Positions 49,457 to 58,583 are shown, counted from the first letter of the stretch. The stretch: 64,000 bases of DNA from Paenibacillus arenilitoris (GCF_014705655.1 NZ_JACXIY010000032.1:21069-85068); one strand, 5' to 3'. Made by a program: numbers and translations. Notes: generated by a model from the sequence alone, not told the origin.

Positions 49457-50335
49457 ATGAACAACATATTCCAAGACGCGAACCGGCAGCAGATCGCCGG
49501 CCGGCGCCGCATGGACTGGGTGCTGCATATCCTGTTCGTCGTCGCGACCTCCATCGGCGTCGTCGCGCTGTGCGCGCTCATCATCGATATTCTCGTCGAC
49601 GGGCTCGCCCGGCTGCAGCCGGACCTGTTCACCAACTTCCCGTCGCGCAAGGCCGACGGCTCGGGGATGAAATCGGCCCTCATCGGTACGATTTACATGC
49701 TGCTCATCATGGCGCCGATTTCCTTCATCTTCGGCGTAGGGGCGGCGATCTATCTGGAAGAATACGCGAAGAAAGGCCGCCTCACGCGGCTGATCCAGCT
49801 GAACATCAGCACGCTCGCGGGCGTTCCTTCGATCGTGTACGGTATTTTGGGCCTCGCCCTGTTCGTCCGGCTGTTGGCGCTCGACCGTAGCCTAATCGCG
49901 GGCGCCTTGACGATGACCTTGCTCGTGCTTCCGATTATTATCGTAGCGGCGCAGGAAGCGATCCGCGCGGTGCCGAAATCGCGCCGCGACGCCTCGTTCG
50001 CCCTTGGCGCCACCAAGTGGCAGACCGTGTCGCGTTCGGTCATGCCGTCCGCGCTGCCGGGCGTATTGACCGGCGTCATTCTGGCGATGTCGCGGGCGAT
50101 CGGGGAGACGGCGCCGCTCGTCATGATCGGCGCGCTGACGTACGTCGCGTTCCTGCCCAAGGGCATTACGGATTCGTTCACCGTTATTCCGATTCAAGTG
50201 TACAACTGGCTTTCCAAGCCTCAGCTTGAGTTCAAGGAGCTTGCGGCCAGCGGTATTATCGTTTTACTCGTCCTGCTCCTGCTGATGAATTTCTCGGCCA
50301 TTCTGCTTCGCAACAAGTACCAGAAGAACATCTAG
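49457..50335 (+). CDS. pstA: Phosphate ABC transporter permease PstA
   Basis: 292 residues from the ATG at 49457; an earlier in-frame ATG lies inside pstC. Six helices; GAAIYLEEYAKKGRLTRLIQ, LAGVPSIVYGILGLALFV and the loop AVPKSRRDASFALGATKWQT are typical. GGGAGGAG lies 9 bases ahead, inside the pstC end. Confidence 0.95.
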   Translation: MNNIFQDANRQQIAGRRRMDWVLHILFVVATSIGVVALCALIIDILVDGLARLQPDLFTNFPSRKADGSGMKSALIGTIYMLLIMAPISFIFGVGAAIYLEEYAKKGRLTRLIQLNISTLAGVPSIVYGILGLALFVRLLALDRSLIAGALTMTLLVLPIIIVAAQEAIRAVPKSRRDASFALGATKWQTVSRSVMPSALPGVLTGVILAMSRAIGETAPLVMIGALTYVAFLPKGITDSFTVIPIQVYNWLSKPQLEFKELAASGIIVLLVLLLLMNFSAILLRNKYQKNI

Positions 50336-50348
50336 GAGGATAAACGAT

Positions 50349-51104
50349 ATGGAAGCACTAATCAATATTAATAAATTGAATTTGTTCTACGGCGCTTTCC
50401 ACGCTTTGAAGGACGTAACGCTGACGATTCCGGAGAAGGCGATCACCGCGTTCATCGGCCCGTCGGGCTGCGGCAAGTCGACGCTGCTGCGCACGCTGAA
50501 CCGGATGAACGACATGATTCCCGGCACGCGCATCGAAGGCGGCCTTTCCATCGGCGGCACGGAGATTTATTCCAACGAAGTCGACGTCGAGACGCTCCGC
50601 AAAAAAGTCGGCATGGTGTTCCAGCAGCCGAACCCGTTCCCGAAATCGATCTACGACAATATTGCCTACGGACCTCGTCTTCACGGCATTACAAGCAAGA
50701 AGGAGCTTGACGAGATCGTCGAGACCAGCTTGAAGTCCGCCGTATTGTGGGACGAGGTGAAGGATCACCTGAAGCGCTCCGCCTTCGGCCTGTCCGGCGG
50801 CCAGCAGCAGCGTCTGTGCATTGCCCGCGCCCTTGCGGTCAATCCGAACATCCTGCTGATGGACGAGGCGACCTCGGCGCTCGATCCGATCTCGACGCTG
50901 AAGATCGAGGAGCTGGTGCAGGAGCTGAAGGACAGGTATACGATCGTGATGGTCACGCATAACATGCATCAAGCGGCTCGCGTATCGAATCAGACGGTGT
51001 TTTTCTTAAACGGCGAGGTCATCGAGTACTCGGATACGGAGAAGCTGTTCTCGAACCCGGCGGATCAACGCACCGAGGACTACATTAGCGGACGCTTCGG
51101 CTAA
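50349..51104 (+). CDS. pstB: Phosphate ABC transporter ATPase PstB
   Basis: 251 residues, complete ABC ATPase: Walker A GPSGCGKSTLLRTLNRMND, Q-loop FQQPNPFPKSIYDNI, signature LSGGQQQRLCIARAL, Walker B ILLMDEATSALDP and the switch His in VTHNMHQAARVS. AGGAGG precedes the ATG. It powers phosphate import through PstCA. Confidence 0.96.
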   Translation: MEALININKLNLFYGAFHALKDVTLTIPEKAITAFIGPSGCGKSTLLRTLNRMNDMIPGTRIEGGLSIGGTEIYSNEVDVETLRKKVGMVFQQPNPFPKSIYDNIAYGPRLHGITSKKELDEIVETSLKSAVLWDEVKDHLKRSAFGLSGGQQQRLCIARALAVNPNILLMDEATSALDPISTLKIEELVQELKDRYTIVMVTHNMHQAARVSNQTVFFLNGEVIEYSDTEKLFSNPADQRTEDYISGRFG

Positions 51105-51174
51105 GCCGGGCGCACCGGGAAGCCGGCGACGTTTCAACCTGCTTGCCAGACGTACTTATAGGAGGAATGCCGCA

Positions 51175-51837
51175 GTGATGACAAAACGCAAAGAGTTCGA
51201 TCAGGGACTGGAAAAGCTTCATCAGCTCATTATCGATATGGGCAACTTCGTGGAGAACGCGCTCGCGGAATCGATCGAATCGCTGAAGGCGTCCGACATG
51301 GCGCGAGCGAACACGGTCATTAAGAACGACGTGACTCTGAACCAGATGGAAGAAAAAATAACCGAGCTCGGCTCCAGGCTGATCGTGACGCAGCAGCCGG
51401 TGGCGAAGGATCTGCGCCGGATTTTGTCCGCGTTCAAAATCGCCAGCGACCTGGAGCGGATGGGCGACTTGGCTGTCGACGTGGCGAAGGTCGTCATTCG
51501 CATTGACGGGCAGGAGCTGATTAAGCCGTTGATCGATCTGCCGAGAATGGCCGAAATCGTGCAGACGATGACCTACGAATCGATTCAGTCGTTCATTCAG
51601 GAGAACGTGGACCTCGCTTACAAAATGGCGAAGGACGACGATCAGGTCGACGCGCTGTACGGCCAAATTACGCGCGAGCTTTATTCGCTCATGATGGAAA
51701 ATCCGCGCAATATTACGCAGTGTTCTCTGCTGAGCCTGGTCGGGCGCTATTTGGAGCGGTTCGGCGACCATGCGACGAATATCGGCGAGAGCGTCGTTTA
51801 CCTCGTGACGGGCAGCCGGCCGGATTTAAACGTATAA
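51175..51837 (+). CDS. phoU: Phosphate-specific transport regulator PhoU
   Basis: 220 residues if started at GTG 51175 (GGAGG at nine-base spacing); ATG 51178 is equally possible. Two three-helix bundles with the PhoU metal-binding repeats: EEKITELGSRLIVTQQPVAKDLR..., ASDLERMGDLAVDVAKV in the first and SLVGRYLERFGDHATNIGESVVYL in the second. PhoU links the Pst importer to PhoR activity. A terminator follows. Confidence 0.94.
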   Translation: MMTKRKEFDQGLEKLHQLIIDMGNFVENALAESIESLKASDMARANTVIKNDVTLNQMEEKITELGSRLIVTQQPVAKDLRRILSAFKIASDLERMGDLAVDVAKVVIRIDGQELIKPLIDLPRMAEIVQTMTYESIQSFIQENVDLAYKMAKDDDQVDALYGQITRELYSLMMENPRNITQCSLLSLVGRYLERFGDHATNIGESVVYLVTGSRPDLNV

Positions 51838-51857
51838 TTATCCATAATTTCTGGAAA

Positions 51858-51892
51858 GACCGTTGGGGCGGATAAGCTTTAACGGTTTTTTT
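51858..51892 (+). terminator. Terminator after phoU
   Basis: GACCGTT/AACGGTTT stem, 15-base loop, TTTTTTT tail. Confidence 0.75.
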
Positions 51893-51933
51893 AGTGATCG
51901 AGATTGGTTCTTAGGAACTATTATTTGTCGGAT

Positions 51934-51987
51934 TTTACCGAAAATTTACCGTTTCCTAGATCTTACTTCACATTTGCCTGCTATAGT
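51934..51987 (+). promoter_or_regulatory. Pho-box-like promoter of the GGDEF-EAL operon
   Basis: TTTACC (51934), TTTACC (51945), CTAGAT (51956) and TTCACA (51967), all 11 bp apart, followed by TATAGT at 51982, 15 bases after the last unit. The -10 is identical to that of the CBS-chemoreceptor gene. Confidence 0.65.
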
Positions 51988-52031
51988 GAGCTTAATTATG
52001 AAGTTGACGATAGTTGATTGAGGGGATCCGC

Positions 52032-53543
52032 ATGGATGAGGTTGGGGTTGGATTATTCAATCGGGACATGATCCGAAGCATTAAGGACCGCTGGCACAAC
52101 GGCGGGATCGGCGTCATCTACGTAAGCTTCGGGTCCGGCAACACATCCGCCGAACCGGCCTTGCAGCATTGGGAGAGCGGGGAGAGGGGATTGTTCTGGC
52201 GGCAGCGGCTGGAGACGGACTGCTTTTATTTGTTCGGCTGGCTGCAGAAGGGCGAGCCCGTCGCCAGGCTGACCGCGCTGGCCGAAGAACGCTTGCGGCG
52301 GATGCTGCGGCTATCGTCGCAGGAAGCGGAGACCGCGTCCGGCGAAGACGTCCTCGCGCATGCGAGGATAGGCATGGCCGTCGCTTACCCGCCGATAACG
52401 GGACGATCCACGGAGACGGTCATCTACCGGATGCTGCTCGAGGCGATGGAGCAGAGCGGCGAGATGCCGGGTCATGGCACGATGCATTCGGATCTGCCGA
52501 AGGATCAGGAAGCGCAGGCGATGACCGCTAACGGCCGGAACGGGACTTATCCGGCGATGCCTTGGGGGAAGTCGGTCCGAATCGGCGAACTGGCCGTGCC
52601 CTTTCCAATCTTTCCGGCCAGGGCAAAGGTGTCCGAGGTGGCGCAGCTGTTCGATGCGAACGCAAAGGCGCAAGGAGCCGTCATCGTCGATCAAGGCAGG
52701 CCGATCGGGATACTGATGAAGGAGAAGCTGCACCAAATGCTGGCCGGCCAATTCGGCCTTCCGCTCTACTGGAACAAGCCCGTGGTGCGGATCATGAACG
52801 ATCAGCCTCTCATCGTCGACGAGCAGCTGCCGGTCGAACAAGTATCGCAGCTTGCGATGGCAAGGGAATTTTCCCAATTGTACGACGTGGTCCTCATTAC
52901 GAAGGAAGGCAGGATGGCGGGTGCCGCCTCGATCCGGTCGATTCTCGAATGCATGACCGCGATGCGGACGGAGGCGGCAAGGGGCGCGAACCCGCTGACG
53001 GGTCTGCCGGGCAACGAAGGCATCAGGCTGGAGCTGCGCCGAAAAATCGCGGAGGGGCGGCCGTTTGCCGTTATATACGCGGACTTGGACTACTTCAAAT
53101 GGTATAACGACTTCTTCGGATTCGCGCTCGGCGACGATCTGATCCGGTATTTGGCCGCGGTGCTTCGAGCGGAGCTTGAGCGGCATGGCAGTGAAGCCGA
53201 TTTTGTCGGCCACATCGGAGGCGACGACTTCATCGCGGTCACCGGAACGGAACGCGCGGAGACGCTTTGCCGGGCGCTCATCGAACGTTTCGACGGCGGC
53301 ATCAAAGCGTTCTACGGCGGCGTGGAAGTCAAGACGGTAGAGGATCGGCACGGCAACCGGATCGAGCAGGAGGGCGTCACGCTGTCGCTGTCGCTGATGC
53401 TGTGGGACGGAGAAGTGCCGCTCACGCCCGAGTACATATCGAAACGTTCGGCAGTGCTGAAGAAGCAGGCGAAAGCGGTGAAAGGCAGCGCCTATGTCAT
53501 GGATCATATAACAGGAACGCAACTTGGAGAGGGACGACAGTGA
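52032..53543 (+). CDS. Diguanylate cyclase with CBS pair and unnamed N-terminal domain
   Basis: 503 residues, soluble. Residues 1-140 are an unrecognised domain (GIGVIYVSFGSGN, then HARIGMAVAYPP, then YRMLLEAME) that resembles the N-terminus of the next protein. Residues about 180-320 are a CBS pair (AQGAVIVDQGRPIGILMKEK, YWNKPVVRIMNDQPLI). A GGDEF domain follows, with ADLDYFKWYNDFFGFALGDD and the active-site loop GGDDF at 396-400, an accepted variant that should make c-di-GMP. The inhibitory RxxD site reads SEAD, so product feedback is probably absent. ATG 52032 with GAGGGG ahead. Translationally joined to the EAL gene. Confidence 0.85.
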   Translation: MDEVGVGLFNRDMIRSIKDRWHNGGIGVIYVSFGSGNTSAEPALQHWESGERGLFWRQRLETDCFYLFGWLQKGEPVARLTALAEERLRRMLRLSSQEAETASGEDVLAHARIGMAVAYPPITGRSTETVIYRMLLEAMEQSGEMPGHGTMHSDLPKDQEAQAMTANGRNGTYPAMPWGKSVRIGELAVPFPIFPARAKVSEVAQLFDANAKAQGAVIVDQGRPIGILMKEKLHQMLAGQFGLPLYWNKPVVRIMNDQPLIVDEQLPVEQVSQLAMAREFSQLYDVVLITKEGRMAGAASIRSILECMTAMRTEAARGANPLTGLPGNEGIRLELRRKIAEGRPFAVIYADLDYFKWYNDFFGFALGDDLIRYLAAVLRAELERHGSEADFVGHIGGDDFIAVTGTERAETLCRALIERFDGGIKAFYGGVEVKTVEDRHGNRIEQEGVTLSLSLMLWDGEVPLTPEYISKRSAVLKKQAKAVKGSAYVMDHITGTQLGEGRQ

Positions 53544-54751
53544 AATTGAGACAACTTCGGGCGATTGAGCAGCTAAGCGGCATGGAATACGGTAACGCGG
53601 GCCATCTGGGCATCATTTATTTGTCATGGCAGCGCGCGGCTTGCGACGGGAAGGACGACGATTCGCGCCTGATGGAGCAGTGGAGGAGGTTCGCCGAAGG
53701 CGAAGCGGAAGCCGCCTTCAAGGATTTCCTGCTGTTCGAGGGCATGCACTGGATGAACGACGATCTGTTCCTGTGCATGCGCCTGCCCGGCGGAAGAAGG
53801 GAGCTGCTGGAGAACTGGCTGCTTGAGCTGGCGCACGAGCATACGGCGAGCTGGGAACGGCGCTTCCTGGATGAGCTCCCGGCCGGGGATAAGACGCTAT
53901 GGAAGCGCAAGCTGCACGCGGGCTTCTCCGTCGTGGCGGCCGAACCTGGGCAAGCCGAGCAATTGATCGGCTACGAAGCGATGAAACAGGCGATTCTGCA
54001 CGGCCGGTCCGCGGGCGCGATGGAGCGCAGCCTGAGGAGGCGGGAAATCGATCGTCTGCTCGAGCGGCGGCAGATCCATCCCGTCTATCAGCCGATCGTG
54101 TCGCTTTGGGACGGCGCCGTATTCGGCTACGAGGCGCTGGCGCGGACGGACAGCCGGCAGTGGTTCCCGGGACCGATGGAGCTGTTCCTGTTCGCCGAGC
54201 AGGAAGGGCTTACCTATGCACTCGACCGGCTCGCCAGGGAGAAGGCGATCGACGGCTGCATCCCGCTGAACCGGAATCAGAAGCTGTTCATCAACGTCAT
54301 GGCCCAGATTATGGAGGACCCGGGCTTCTCGCCGGGCCAAACGCTCAGCCTGCTTGAGCAGCATCGCCTGTCGCCGCATCACGTCGTCTTCGAAATTACG
54401 GAGCGCAGCTCGATCGACGATTTCGGCACGGTGAAGAAGGCACTGGAGCATTACCGGAGCCAGGGCTACCAGATCGCGATCGACGACGTAGGCGCGGGCT
54501 ACTCCTCGCTGCAATCGATCGTCGAGCTTCGGCCGGACTATCTCAAGGTCGACCGCTCGATCATCCAGAACATCCACCAAGACGAGATGAAGGAGCATAT
54601 TCTCGGCACGCTTATTCAGCTCGCCTTCAAAATGGGCATATCGATCATCGCCGAAGGCATCGAGCGCGAGGAGGAGCTGGAGAAGGTACGCTCGATGGGC
54701 GTTCATTACGCGCAGGGGTATTTGCTCGGGAGGCCGGCCCCTTTTGCCTGA
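53540..54751 (+). CDS. EAL-domain c-di-GMP phosphodiesterase with the same N-terminal domain
   Basis: 403 residues from a GTG at 53540 that overlaps the GGDEF-gene stop (GTGA) and has GAGGGACGA ahead. Residues 1-155 repeat the pattern of the partner N-terminus (GHLGIIYLSW, MNDDLFLCMRLPGG, HAGFSVVAAEPG, YEAMKQAI). The EAL domain keeps catalytic elements: EAL at 198-200, INVMAQ, EITERSSI, Asp315-Asp316 in AIDDVGAGYSSL, LKVDRSII, IIAEGIE and QGYLLGRP. It should therefore be an active c-di-GMP hydrolase. Paired with the diguanylate cyclase under one Pho-like promoter. Confidence 0.88.
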   Translation: MKLRQLRAIEQLSGMEYGNAGHLGIIYLSWQRAACDGKDDDSRLMEQWRRFAEGEAEAAFKDFLLFEGMHWMNDDLFLCMRLPGGRRELLENWLLELAHEHTASWERRFLDELPAGDKTLWKRKLHAGFSVVAAEPGQAEQLIGYEAMKQAILHGRSAGAMERSLRRREIDRLLERRQIHPVYQPIVSLWDGAVFGYEALARTDSRQWFPGPMELFLFAEQEGLTYALDRLAREKAIDGCIPLNRNQKLFINVMAQIMEDPGFSPGQTLSLLEQHRLSPHHVVFEITERSSIDDFGTVKKALEHYRSQGYQIAIDDVGAGYSSLQSIVELRPDYLKVDRSIIQNIHQDEMKEHILGTLIQLAFKMGISIIAEGIEREEELEKVRSMGVHYAQGYLLGRPAPFA

Positions 54752-54773
54752 GTGCGGGCGGTTCACGATTGGC

Positions 54774-54823
54774 ACAAAAGGGCTTTTCTCGGGCGCCGAT
54801 GCTTGGGGAAAGCCCATTTTGTG
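54774..54823 (+). terminator. Terminator between EAL gene and polA
   Basis: CACAAAA-GGGCTTT / AAAGCCC-TTTTGTG long stem. A TATAAT directly after it (54825-54830) probably belongs to the polA promoter. Confidence 0.7.
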
Positions 54824-54871
54824 GTATAATAACGGGAATGTACGGTACCTAAAGCGAGGTGTTGAGACCAT

Positions 54872-57550
54872 ATGGAAAAATGGATGTTAATTGACGGGAA
54901 CAGCATTATTTACCGCGCGTTCTTCGCGCTGCCGCCTCTGACGAATTCCGCCGGCAAGCATACGAACGCGGTGTTCGGCTTCACGACGATGCTGCTGAAG
55001 CTGCTGGAGCAGGAGAAGCCGACCCATGTGCTCGTCGCGTTCGACGCCGGCAAAATCACGTTCCGCCATGAAGGCTATACCGAGTACAAGGGCGGAAGGC
55101 AGAAGACGCCGCCAGAGCTGTCCGAGCAATTCCCGGTGCTCAAGGAGCTGCTCGGCGCGTTCGGCATTTCCCAGTTCGAGCTGTCCGGCTACGAGGCGGA
55201 CGACATCATCGGCACGTTGACGCGAAGGGCGGACGAGCAGGGCGTTCCCGCCGTCGTCGTGACCGGCGACAAGGATATGCTGCAGCTTGCTTCGGACAAT
55301 ATTACGATCGCGGTTACGCGCAAGGGCGTCAGCGAGGTCGATCTTTATTCGCCGGATGCGATCAAGGAGAAGTACGGTCTTGAGCCGCTGCAGATCATCG
55401 ACCTCAAGGGGCTGATGGGCGACGCGTCCGACAACATACCGGGCGTGCCCGGCGTCGGCGAGAAGACGGCGCTGAAGCTGCTCCACGAGCACGGGACGGT
55501 CGAGAACGTCCTGGACAACCTGGACAAGCTGAAGGGCAAGCTGAAGGAAAATATCGAGACGCACAAGGACAGCGCCATGATGAGCAAGAAGCTGGCGACG
55601 ATCTACCGCGAGGTGCCGATCGAGCAGGAGGCGGACGAGATCCGCTACGGCGGTTACGATTCCGGGAAGCTGGCGGAAGCGTTCCGCAAGCTGGAATTCA
55701 AATCGCTGATCGATCGGCTCGAGCTGGGCGCGGATGCGGGCGAGGCGGAGGACGCGGCGCAGGCGGCGGCTTCCGAATTGACGATCCGCGTTATCGAATC
55801 GGAGTCGGACGCGGCGGAGCTCGACCGGCTGCTGCGGTCGCTCGGCGAGTCGGAGGAGAACGGCTTGTTCATCGAATCGATCGGCGAGAATCCCCATCAC
55901 GCGGAGCTCGTCGGCCTCGCGATCGCGACGGAGGAGGCGGTATACGTTCTTCCTTTCGCCGCGCTCGCAAAGCCGTTCGCCGCGAAGCTCCGCGACTGGC
56001 TGGGGCAGCCGGACAAGCCGAAATACGGCTTCGACCTGCATAAGAACGAGCTTGCCCTGTTATGGAGCGGCATCCGTCTCGAGGGGGCGGCGTTCGACGT
56101 CCAGCTGGCCGCTTACCTGCTCGATCCGACGGATACGAGCCAGACGCTCAGCAGCGTCAGCGACAAGCACGGTCTGCCGGTACTGCCGACCGACGAGGCG
56201 GTATACGGCAAAGGCGCGAAGTTCAAGCTGCCGGACGAGCAGACGCTGTACCGCCATCTGGCGCTGAAGGCCGAAGCGGTGCGCCGGCTCGTGCCGGTGC
56301 TTACGGAAGAGCTGAACCGCACGAACATGAGCAAGCTGTATTTCGAGATGGAGCAGCCGCTCGCGCGCATTTTGGCGGGGATGGAGCATCTCGGCATCAA
56401 GGTGGAGAAGGAAGAGCTGGAGAAGCTCGGGGTCGACCTGGAGCGTCAGCTGACGACGATTATAAGCGATATATACAAGCTTGCCGGTACCGAATTCAAC
56501 ATCGGCTCGCCGAAGCAGCTCGGGGAAATCTTGTTCGAGAAGCTCGGCTTGCCGGCGAAGAAGAAGACGAAGACGGGCTACTCGACCGATGCCGAGGTGC
56601 TCGAGGAGCTTGCCCCGTATCACGAGATCATCTCGCTTATTCTGCATTACCGCCAGCTTGCGAAGCTGCAGTCGACCTACGTGGAAGGGCTGCTGAAGGA
56701 GGTTCGCGGCGAGACGGGCAAGATTCATACTTACTATCGGCAGACGATCGCGGCGACGGGGCGGCTGAGCAGCCAATTCCCGAACCTGCAGAACATTCCG
56801 ATCCGACTGGAGGAAGGCCGCAAAATCCGCAAGGCGTTCGTGCCTTCGAAACCGGGCTGGTCCATTCTGGCGGCCGACTATTCGCAGATCGAGCTTCGCG
56901 TCCTTGCGCATATTTCCGGGGACGAGAACTTGAAGGAAGCGTTCATTCACGATATGGACATCCATACGAAGACGGCGATGGACGTGTTCGGCGTGACGGC
57001 CGGGCAGGTGGACGCGAATATGCGCCGCCAGGCGAAGGCGGTCAACTTCGGCATCGTGTACGGCATCAGCGATTTCGGCCTGTCGCAGAACCTCGGCATT
57101 ACGCGCGCGGAGGCCGGTAGATTCATCGAACAGTACCTGGACGTGTTCCAGGGCGTGCGGCGGTTTATGGACGACATCAAGAAGGACGCGAAGCGGGACG
57201 GGTACGTGACGACGCTGCTCGGGCGCAGACGGTACCTCGCCGACATTAACGCCTCCAACTTCAATCTGCGTTCCTTCGCGGAGAGGACGGCGATGAACAC
57301 GCCGATTCAAGGTACGGCCGCGGATATCATCAAGCTGGCGATGGTTCAAATGGACGCAGCGCTCCGCGAACGCGGGCTGAAGAGCCGCATGCTGCTTCAG
57401 GTGCACGATGAGCTCGTGTTCGAGGTGCCGGAGGAGGAGCTGGAGCTCATGAAGAAGCTCGTTCCGGATACGATGGCCGGCGCTCTGAAGCTCGACGTAC
57501 CGCTGAAGGCGGACGTCAGCTACGGTTCGAATTGGTACGAGGCGAAATAG
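54872..57550 (+). CDS. polA: DNA polymerase I
   Basis: 892 residues: 5'-3' exonuclease (about 1-290; LIDGNSIIYRAFFALPPL, ELSGYEADDIIGTL, GDKDMLQL, DNIPGVPGVGEKTA), an exonuclease-like middle domain (about 305-480), and the family A polymerase (about 490-892; AADYSQIELRVLAHIS, RRQAKAVNFGIVYGIS, LQVHDELVFEVP). The middle domain reads GLFIESIGENPH where proofreading enzymes have Asp-x-Glu, so proofreading is lost, as in other Bacillales. GAGGTGTTGAG precedes the ATG. polA-mutM-ytaF-coaE is a gene order shared with Bacillus, where phoPR precedes polA; here pst, phoU and c-di-GMP genes precede it instead. Confidence 0.96.
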   Translation: MEKWMLIDGNSIIYRAFFALPPLTNSAGKHTNAVFGFTTMLLKLLEQEKPTHVLVAFDAGKITFRHEGYTEYKGGRQKTPPELSEQFPVLKELLGAFGISQFELSGYEADDIIGTLTRRADEQGVPAVVVTGDKDMLQLASDNITIAVTRKGVSEVDLYSPDAIKEKYGLEPLQIIDLKGLMGDASDNIPGVPGVGEKTALKLLHEHGTVENVLDNLDKLKGKLKENIETHKDSAMMSKKLATIYREVPIEQEADEIRYGGYDSGKLAEAFRKLEFKSLIDRLELGADAGEAEDAAQAAASELTIRVIESESDAAELDRLLRSLGESEENGLFIESIGENPHHAELVGLAIATEEAVYVLPFAALAKPFAAKLRDWLGQPDKPKYGFDLHKNELALLWSGIRLEGAAFDVQLAAYLLDPTDTSQTLSSVSDKHGLPVLPTDEAVYGKGAKFKLPDEQTLYRHLALKAEAVRRLVPVLTEELNRTNMSKLYFEMEQPLARILAGMEHLGIKVEKEELEKLGVDLERQLTTIISDIYKLAGTEFNIGSPKQLGEILFEKLGLPAKKKTKTGYSTDAEVLEELAPYHEIISLILHYRQLAKLQSTYVEGLLKEVRGETGKIHTYYRQTIAATGRLSSQFPNLQNIPIRLEEGRKIRKAFVPSKPGWSILAADYSQIELRVLAHISGDENLKEAFIHDMDIHTKTAMDVFGVTAGQVDANMRRQAKAVNFGIVYGISDFGLSQNLGITRAEAGRFIEQYLDVFQGVRRFMDDIKKDAKRDGYVTTLLGRRRYLADINASNFNLRSFAERTAMNTPIQGTAADIIKLAMVQMDAALRERGLKSRMLLQVHDELVFEVPEEELELMKKLVPDTMAGALKLDVPLKADVSYGSNWYEAK

Positions 57551-57598
57551 CCCATCGGCCCGCGGTTTCAGGTATAATGGTTGTTGAGGTGAGGAGAA

Positions 57599-58453
57599 AT
57601 GCCTGAATTGCCGGAGGTAGAGACGGTAAGAAGAACATTGAACGAATTAGTCGCGGGCAAGCGAATCCGCTCCGTTACGGTGAAGCTCCCGCGTATCATA
57701 CAGCGCCCCGCCGAGCCGGAGCAGTTCGCGGATGCGCTGGCCGGACGCCGGATCGAGACGGTCGAGCGCCGCGGCAAGTTTTTGCGCATTAGGCTGGACG
57801 GACTCGTGCTCGTATCGCATTTGCGAATGGAAGGACGCTACGGCGTGTTCGCCTCGGACGAGCCGGTCGAGCTTCACACGCACGTCATCTTTCATTTCGA
57901 CGACGGCACGGACCTGCGTTACAAGGATGTCCGGCAGTTCGGCACGATGCACTTGTTCGAGCCCGGCCGGGAGTTCGAGCTGCCCCCGCTGAACAAGCTC
58001 GGGATCGAGCCTCTCGAGGCGTCGTTCACGCTCGAAACGCTTATAGGCAAGCTTGCGAAACGGTCGACGAAGATAAAGCCGCTTCTGCTCAATCAGGAGC
58101 ATATCGTAGGCCTCGGCAACATATACGTGGACGAAGCGCTGTTTCAGGCCCGCATCCACCCGGAGCGCACGCCGGACACGCTGAAGCCGGCCGAGTGGAA
58201 GCGGCTGTACGAATCGATCCGCGCCACGCTCGCGCGCGCCGTCGACGCCGGCGGCTCGTCGATCAAGTCGTACGTGAACGGCCAGGGCGAAATGGGCATG
58301 TTCCAGCATCAGCTGCTCGTGTACGGCAGGAAGGACGAGCCTTGTCCGAGCTGCGCGAAGCCGATCGAGAAATTTACCGTGGGCGGCAGAGGCACGCATA
58401 TTTGCAGCAGATGCCAGCCCATCGCGAAGACGCGCAAGACCGCGGCCAAGTAG
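57599..58453 (+). CDS. mutM: Formamidopyrimidine-DNA glycosylase
   Basis: 284 residues, removes 8-oxoguanine and Fapy lesions. N-terminal MPELPEVETVRR holds the catalytic Pro2 and Glu3; LVSHLRMEGRYGVF and NIYVDEALFQARIHP follow; the C-terminal zinc finger is CPSCAKPIEKFTVGGRGTHI then CSRCQ. AGGTGAGGAGA precedes the ATG. Forms a DNA-maintenance pair with polA, 48 bases upstream. Confidence 0.96.
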   Translation: MPELPEVETVRRTLNELVAGKRIRSVTVKLPRIIQRPAEPEQFADALAGRRIETVERRGKFLRIRLDGLVLVSHLRMEGRYGVFASDEPVELHTHVIFHFDDGTDLRYKDVRQFGTMHLFEPGREFELPPLNKLGIEPLEASFTLETLIGKLAKRSTKIKPLLLNQEHIVGLGNIYVDEALFQARIHPERTPDTLKPAEWKRLYESIRATLARAVDAGGSSIKSYVNGQGEMGMFQHQLLVYGRKDEPCPSCAKPIEKFTVGGRGTHICSRCQPIAKTRKTAAK

Positions 58454-58490
58454 CGGTTCCCGCTTCGCATGCACCGTCAAAATCTCCCCG

Positions 58491-58499
58491 CATATGATA
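58491..58499 (+). promoter_or_regulatory. Possible mother-cell type -10 ahead of ytaF
   Basis: CATATGATA fits CATAnnnTA, with CAC 16 bases upstream. Weak evidence alone, but the downstream gene is a sporulation-associated membrane protein. Confidence 0.3.
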
Positions 58500-58583
58500 G
58501 TGGTGTTACGAACGATAGGCGAATGTCTACTCGCGGATAGGTCGCGAGATTGAACAGTCGCCGTGCGGGGAGGGGCTTTTCGA

